A stretch of DNA of 64,000 bases from Ursus arctos (lineage: Eukaryota > Chordata > Mammalia > Carnivora > Ursidae). The notes under the pieces were generated by a model. It saw only the letters and a program-made list of their open reading frames with translations. It ran no database searches and was not told the DNA's origin. The stretch is taken from positions 77,489,931 through 77,553,930 of the forward strand of contig NW_026622985.1 of the NCBI RefSeq assembly GCF_023065955.2, in the 5' to 3' direction. Positions 58,011 through 64,000 of this stretch are shown here, in pieces (within the stretch, counting starts at the first letter, position 1; every line of letters begins with the position of its first letter). A program made the position numbers and the translations under genes.

Positions 58011-59273
58011 TTTAAAACAGCTGGAAGCCAAAAGAAAAGCAAGAGGAAAGCATGTGAGAAAGGATAAGGCCACTAAATGAAAACGCTGCTGTGACCCCAG
58101 AAAGGTGAGAACAGAAAATAAGCTGCTACATTTGGCAGCGTAGTAGTTGTTAGCAACCACGATAAAAACAATTTCAGTCGTTTGGAGGGAAAAGTGGGGT
58201 GTGGATAATGTGGATACACTAGACAGTAGATGACATAAACCCACAGGTAATATTAGCATTGATGACATTGGATTAACTCATCCATAAAAAATGTTTGGAG
58301 AATGATAGCAAATTGGAGCAGAGTTTAGAAAGCTGTGAAACACTGGTATTTATCAGTATTTAAGGGGAAGATGAAGAGACAAACAATATGAAAATAGAAG
58401 ATAGGGAAGAATTAAGAAAATTAAAATAAGACACTATCCTAGAACCCAAAGAAGTAAAAAGTGCCCCCCAAGAAAGACAATAAATGAAAGTGTCAGAAGT
58501 GAAGCTCAATCACATAATGAATGGAACTGATTATCAGTACAATCTCAGCTAGTGAGGAGTTTCAGTGATGAAGCATGCGTCTACTTTGAAAGTGTGGAGA
58601 GTAGGATTAGAGCCAGCTCTCAGTACAGACAAATGAGATGGAGTAGGTCAGGGAGGGCTAGCTTAATATTACCTGGTGCTGGAATATAGGTACGGTTGAG
58701 GGTGGGACTAACATCAGATGCCAAAATAAGTTTAAAACACAAACAAAAACCACAATCTAGGTAGCAACATTAAAGAGGCCAGTGTTAAAGATCAATTGGC
58801 TGGAGAGGTGGGGTGGACAAATGAATTTGCAGGACAAGATGCAAGGTTAGGGTAAGGTAACTGCTGAGTCAGAGTATTTCTTATATACTGAAATGTCCTA
58901 ATATTCTGGTCCTGCTAGGACCAGATCTCTCAAAACTGATCCCTCTCACTGTACTCCATTCCCTACCTTTCTCTGCTAATCCTATAATGCATCTTTGTCC
59001 TTCCAAAGATGAGTCTTAGGCATCTGGTGGCTCACTGAATTCCACCTGGACCAGAGCATAGGATTGCAGAGGATTGTAATTGCAAATAGAAAATTGAGGC
59101 CCTCTTATAAAAAGCATTGAAGAAATAAGTGAAAAGGTATTAATTTGAGGTATTAAGTGTGTACTAGGTGGATGAAAAGAAGACATCTTTGGCATCCCAG
59201 GAAAGATTTAAATGTAAAAGTAACAGAGACGGAATTAAATAAAGGCTAACTATAATGAGACATAAAGGTAATT
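58011..59273. other. Unclassified DNA
   Basis: No gene found. The base composition is less AT-rich than elsewhere (58500-59100) and may hold eroded old repeats, but I cannot name any. Confidence 0.4.
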
Positions 59274-59283
59274 GGCACAGATA

Positions 59284-59424
59284 GGGGTGCCTGAGTGGTG
59301 CAGTTGGTTAAATGTCTGACTCTTGATCTCAGCTCAGGTCTTGATCTCAGGGTCGTGAGCTCAGACCCTGCATTGGGCTCCATCCTGGGTGTGAAGCCTA
59401 TTTAAGGAAAAAAGAAAAGTAAAA
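59284..59424 (+). mobile_element. SINEC short/older copy, sense
   Basis: The head GGGGTGCCTGAGTGGTGCAG is followed by 'ttggttaaatgtctgactct', 'tgatctcagctcaggtcttg', 'gggtcgtgagctcagaccct' and 'gggctccatcctgggtgtga', ending in AGCCTATTTAAGG plus an A-rich tail. The CT-rich body is missing. GGCACAGATA before (59274-59283) and GGCAGAGATA after (59425-59434) form an imperfect 10-bp target-site duplication. Confidence 0.9.
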
Positions 59425-59434
59425 GGCAGAGATA

Positions 59435-60789
59435 AAAGTTTAAAATTAAAATTTGGTCAAAATTTCAATCAACTGAAGTTGAGTATAAATGTTAAGGGAT
59501 AGACCTTGAAACATATATGTGTGTGATTAGATACAGAAAATACATGAAGAAAGAACAGGGGAGTATGAGTACAGTCATAATGAGAATATTAATATACACC
59601 ATGATATGGTGTAAATAAATACAAAATGTTTTAAGGTATTCACTTAAGTAGAAGGATGGAAAATGCAGCAGAAAATTAAGTCCCCTCATTGGTTGAAACC
59701 CAGTTTTATTCAGTTTCACCAAATGGTTATCTAATGGGAAATGATTATGAATAAAAGTCCATATAATAAATAATCTAGTATTTTAAACTTGTAATCAAAA
59801 TCTATTCATAAATTTCAAAGAAAGTACTTGGCTGGCAAGGAATGTTTTTTTGATCATAAAACGTACTTTAAAGACTAATCTGATAGTACATATTGTTACT
59901 ACTGTCCCTCTGGGCTCTTTCTTGATGCTACATCCCATATGCTAAAATTCCTTGATCAGAATAAAACTAAATGGATGCCAAAACAATATAAAAGCATTCA
60001 ACTAACTTCTCTTGAAATGTATGGTGCTTTTTGTTGCCTCAAGTATTGATATTGGCAATAGAGTATTTTCCAAGTTCCCTTTCCTGTAGAGGTGGAATTA
60101 CATACACTATGTTACAAACTCTCTCATGTTAGCCATTCATTATGAAAAAATAACTTTTAAATGGTTAGTTTGTGAAAAGTCAAAGACCAGGGAAAAGAAC
60201 CAAAGAAATTAGTGTTCATGGGGATTAAATGCATGCTTTTATTTCTCTTTTGGTGTATTCTCACTAACTGAGCCACATAATGTAAAAGCAGCCCTAAGTT
60301 ATTTATTCGAGGTAGTGTCCTACAGCTAGCCCAGGTTTAAAAAGATGAACCATAACTCTGGAAGGGAGATTGGTTCAGAATAATTTTTTTGATCCATTTA
60401 CATAAAATGTCATAGAAGTAATGAAAATCTCATGAATCACTGGAGTATATTATTTGAGCACACTAGGAAGTCATTAAATAAGTTACTGTGTTCTGAAACT
60501 CAGTGCACTAAATTCTGTTAGAACACAGGGGTCATATGGTTTCTCAAAGTAAATGACAAATAAATCAAACCAAAATCATTATTTAATTACTTCAGTATTT
60601 TGCTTATATAAAAAAATGGAAATTGAACCAATTGAAATTTCTTTTATTTGAAAGTAATGCACAGAAAAAGGAAATGGGAAATAACAATCACATTTGTTAA
60701 ATAATAATAGAATATAAACTTTTATCTGAAATTTCTTTATTACCATTTAGTAGTCAATAAATATAGTATTTGGGGCTCTGCACCTAATT
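59435..60789. other. Unclassified AT-rich DNA
   Basis: No gene or confidently named repeat found. A 76-codon minus-strand frame (59492-59722) has no recognisable family. Confidence 0.5.
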
Positions 60790-61665
60790 TCAATGTGTGA
60801 AATGGGGGTTTTCTCCCCACAACACCAAGCAATGCATGGGACACCAGCCTAGTGTCCTACAATTCAACTCAATTCTGATACTACCTTCTTGGAGACAGTA
60901 TCAGATTACACAGGTAAAGGGCTCAGTCCCACAAGACCACCCTTCACTTGAGACTCTGATCACAAGTCCAGGTTATTAGCTGTGCTTCTGACAGTCTGTA
61001 AATCAGAGGTTCCCAAGACCCCCACTTTGGGTTCAATTAATTTGCTAGAGCAGCTCACAGAACCCAGGAAACCTGTTTACTCACTAGATTATTGATTCAT
61101 TGCAAAGGATATTAAAAGCTATGAATCAACAGCCAGATCAATAGTCTCAACAGGGTGAGGTCTTGAACAAAGGAGCCTCTGTCCTGTTGGAGTTTGGGGC
61201 CCAGTATTATAGCACAGGAAGCTTTCTGGTTCCCCAACCTGGATGTTCTCCAAACTTCCTCCTTCTGGGTTTTTATGGAATCTTCATTACATACATGTGA
61301 GTGATTAACTCATTGGTTGTTGGTGACTGATTCAACCCTAGCCCCTCTCTCAGCCGTGGAAATCAGAGGGTGGGACTGAATGTCCACTTCTCTATTGGGA
61401 ATTGGTTTCCCTGGCAACAAGCCCCCATCCTTAGGTGCTTTCCAAAAGTCACCTCATAACATAAACCCAGTTGTGGTGGAAAGGGGCTTATTACAAATAA
61501 GAAGACACCCATTTCACTCTTAGGATACTTAAGGATTTCTAGGAACTGAGGGCAAGAGACCAAATATTATAAGAAAGGTGCTCCCATTGTTCTTGTCACT
61601 CAGGAAATTCCAAGGGTTTGGGGAACTGTGAGCCAGGAACTGTGGATGAAAAGCAAATATATGTG
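60790..61665 (-). mobile_element. Long LTR (ERVL/MaLR-type, unassigned), antisense
   Basis: On the minus strand the order is: 'ctcacagttccccaaaccct', 'gggtgtcttcttatttgtaa', 'cctaaggatgggggcttgtt', 'gggttgaatcagtcaccaac', 'atgtaatgaagattccataa' (followed by AAACCC), 'ggttggggaaccagaaagct', 'gatctggctgttgattcata', 'ggttctgtgagctgctctag', 'caaattaattgaacccaaag', 'tgggggtcttgggaacctct', 'cagaattgagttgaattgta' and 'gcattgcttggtgttgtggg'. This is a typical mammalian LTR layout, with promoter-like and polyadenylation-like parts, that I recognise but cannot assign to a subfamily. It is unusually well preserved for its surroundings. No internal retroviral genes adjoin it, so it is probably a solitary LTR. 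Ends are approximate. Confidence 0.7.
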
Positions 61666-62817
61666 AGGAATATATATTTTAGTCATTTAAGTGATCAGAT
61701 ATATACTTCTTATAAATCACAATATCATAGTTAGCAATTAGTTGATTTTTTGTTTCATTAAATTTTATTATATATACATGTATTTGAGATATGTATATAC
61801 ATACATATATATATATACAAATATATGTATATATATATGTGAGATATACTTACAACACTTTCTATTAGAATCAGAAGTTAGAAGACATTTCTGTAAAAGC
61901 TATACTGCGTCCACGTGCTGGATGCATACGACTTCCGTGGTACAGTTTTGGTATTGCCTGAAGTCTGATGATACATATAGGGAAAAGGAAACAGGTCAGG
62001 GATATGGAAAGTTCTATGATCCCTGCCCCTCTCTTTCAGCTATCGTGCTGAATCTAATGTGAACCTTTAGCCATCATTACTTTTATATATCCATAGTTCA
62101 GAAATAGCAGAGGTGTATAAACCATGGCACTAGTAATTAAGCGAAGCTTGCAATATTATTTTGGTGAGACCACAGCTTTGGCAGATGTGTTCGATCTTTC
62201 AAAATGAATTGATTTCCATATAACACAATACTTATGTCATCTTATTTTCCAGTGTGATGTCCAGTGTTTCAACTGCTGCTATTTCAATGAAAAATGAGTA
62301 TATTATCTGCCCAAGAATTCATTTTCAAAGCAAGCAAACCTCACCTAGCTAAAACCAATCCCTTCATTTACCAGAAACCACCAGAGAATAAAACTAAAAA
62401 AGGATAGAAGGGATGATTTGATATTTTGACATCCTACTTTACTCAAGATCCAAGATGACTAAAGATCTGACAGGAGATAAAACAGTTTTGAAAAGTTGGA
62501 CAAGGTGACAAAATTGAATCAGATGATAACATTTATAGAAAGTAGCACCTTCTGTGAATGACCATTTATCAGAATGGATTGACTAAGTTTAGTGAGCATG
62601 TTCAGAATATAAAACAATGAAAAAGTAGCAAATGCACAGAAAAAAATTCTTATGAAGAAAATTTGGGATAATTTTTGAAAATGTTTTTCAGTACACTATT
62701 TCTTTTAGCATTTTGGGGAAGGAATGTATCAGGAACAGACATAAATATTGTCACTACTTAAACAACAGTGATTGAATTTTTTCCTTTTACTTGCCACAAT
62801 CTGCAGATGTTAGAAAA
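61666..62817. other. Unclassified DNA with a TA-rich simple repeat
   Basis: No gene found. A TA/CATA simple repeat covers about 61767-61850. The 106-codon plus frame at 61742-62062 starts in that repeat (Tyr/Ile-rich) and is not a gene. Confidence 0.5.
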
Positions 62818-62819
62818 TA

Positions 62820-63301
62820 CAGAAGTGCCCCCTTATCCATGGTTGTCTCTCCACTGTTGCCGTTTCCAGTAGTCAGCTGTGGTCCAGAAGCAGATGATCC
62901 TCCGTCTGATATATCATCAGAAGGTCCACAGTAGCCCAAGGCTACCTCACGATGCCTATGTCACTCACCTCACTTCATCTCACCAGGTAGGCCTTCTATC
63001 ATCTCACCAGGTAGGCATTTTATCATCTCACATCATAGGAAGCAGGGCCAGTACAATAAGAGATTTTGAGAGAAAGACCACATTTACATAACTTTCATTA
63101 CTGTGTAGTTATAATTACTCTATTTTATTATTATTTATTGTCATTGTTGTTCTGACTGTGCCTAATTTATAAACTGAACTTTATTATGGGTATTATGCAT
63201 AGGAAAAAACATAGTATATGTTCGGTTTGGTACTATCTGCTTCTTCAGGCATCCACTGGGGGTCCTGGAACATATCCTCTGCAGTTAAGAGATGACCATT
63301 G
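62820..63301 (+). mobile_element. Tigger/MER2-type DNA transposon (TcMar-Tigger), sense
   Basis: The 5' end CAGAAGTGCCCCCTTATCCA and the 3' end 'ggcatccactgggggtcctg' + 'gaacatatcctctgcag' are the two ends of a Tigger/MER2 element. Inside are 'tcatctcaccaggtaggcct', 'gattttgagagaaagaccac', 'tttacataactttcattact', 'ctgactgtgcctaatttata', 'aactgaactttattatgggt' and 'tatgttcggtttggtactat', in the expected order. TA dinucleotides border both ends (62818-62819 and 63302-63303), the expected target-site duplication. At about 480 bases it is a non-autonomous internal-deletion form without transposase. A 70-codon frame in it is not a gene. Confidence 0.88.
62975..63036 (+). repeat. 24-bp tandem repeat inside the Tigger element
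   Basis: The unit TCATCTCACCAGGTAGGC plus six bases occurs at 62975-62998 and 62999-63022, differing at about two positions near the end. A third partial unit (TCATCTCACATCAT) follows at 63023-63036. The element normally holds one CAGGTAGG-type unit here as I recall, so this is probably a local expansion. Confidence 0.8.
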
Positions 63302-63303
63302 TA

Positions 63304-64000
63304 TATTTCATTTTGCATTTTACCTTGCAACTGGAAAAAATATAGCCATTTGTTCCAAGTTTATAAAACTTATGTCTTTAGTCAGTAAGTTCTGGTTATA
63401 TGTGCACGTATAACCTAACAGAGAACACACCCACACCCACAAATAATAAAACCTTAGTTAACTAGAATGTTTATATTTTTTAATAAAAGAACCCGCCCAA
63501 AAAATACTTAAAATTTTCTTTAGCAAATGATTTCTGTGTTGCTAAAGGGTGATTTCTCTAAATATCAGCTTCTACAATTCTAGGAATGTAAATATGTAAG
63601 TTGATTTGATTAAGTAGACTTTACAGTGACTGATCCCATTGTTTTACATGCTTCTTTCTTTCTTATAGTACAAGTCAGGAAAAAGAATACAATAAAATTT
63701 GCTAATCCCTGCCCAAATGAAATTAAGGAAATCAGGCCAGTTCTTCAAGAAATTTGTAATTTGCCCAGATAAAAAAAGAAAAACATGGACAGTAGAAAAA
63801 TTATATGGAAGCAGAAATGGTTTCACAAAAAAAATGTATGGTAGTTGAAAGTTATTCTTGGCTCTCTGGAACCCACTTTATTTTTCTTTATATGCTTTAC
63901 AGCCTTCTCTTTTTAATCGATAGAAATTGGGTTATTCATATTTTATTCTAAAACTGCTTTCAGTTGACTGTGATATTATGATAACAGAAGGTAAAACTCC
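63304..64000. other. Unclassified AT-rich DNA to window end
   Basis: No gene or named repeat seen in the last 0.7 kb. Confidence 0.5.

Noticed and set aside
61742..62062. 106-codon plus-strand frame
   Set aside because: It begins in a TA simple repeat, giving Tyr/Ile-rich sequence, with no recognisable domain after it.
62975..63036. Short direct repeats as a CRISPR-like array
   Set aside because: Only two and a half adjacent units without spacers, inside a Tigger element of a mammalian genome.

Overview
This window looks like non-coding nuclear DNA from a caniform carnivore, most likely a bear-family (ursid) genome. The strongest evidence is a set of tRNA-derived SINEC elements. They carry the carnivore head motif (CCTGGGTGGC) and a body (CGCTGGCTGTCTCTATCTC type) that I associate with bears and giant panda. 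The species call is an inference from recalled repeat families, not a search result. Base composition is AT-rich and CpG is scarce outside the young SINEs, as expected for intergenic or intronic mammalian DNA.

I found no functional protein-coding gene, no rRNA or functional tRNA gene, and no CRISPR array or other prokaryotic feature. Every open frame that could be explained comes from a transposable element or a simple repeat, or is a chance frame. The only host-gene sequence I recognise is a 5'-truncated, frameshifted processed pseudogene of CHCHD2 at about 44.7-45.15 kb (+).

Layout:
- 0-4.9 kb: unclassified AT-rich DNA with small tandem repeats.
- 4.9-9 kb: an old antisense L1, two SINEs, an old L1 3' tail and an L2 3' end.
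- 9-12.3 kb: a purine tract and eroded ancient repeats.
- 12.3-16.4 kb: a long decayed antisense L1, with one SINE inside it and another downstream.
- 18.2-22.9 kb: ancient repeat, a sense L1 3' end, an old L1 piece and an ERV-L-type pol relic.
- 24.0-29.6 kb: antisense L1 country, with a 3.1 kb younger L1 abutting an older one.
- 30.7-35 kb: three SINEs and old L1 and LTR pieces.
- 36.1-39.2 kb: antisense old L1 split by an LTR-like element.
- 42.2-43.2 kb: LTR-like element and MIR.
- 44.7 kb: CHCHD2 pseudogene.
- 46.6-51.5 kb: SINE inside an L1 tail, L1 5'-like and 3' pieces, SINE and LTR.
- 56.1-58 kb: ancient repeat split by another element, then an L1 tail.
- 59.3-63.3 kb: SINE, a long antisense LTR and a Tigger/MER2 DNA transposon with TA target sites.

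Nothing here forms a pathway. The window is best read as layers of insertions over old sequence. Several SINEs and one L1 have visible target-site duplications, so their ends are well defined. I did not find a new biological system. The items most worth checking are the pseudogene, the ERV pol relic whose altered catalytic motif forms a CRE palindrome, an 18-bp-arm perfect hairpin, a 41-bp tandem duplication and the nested insertions.
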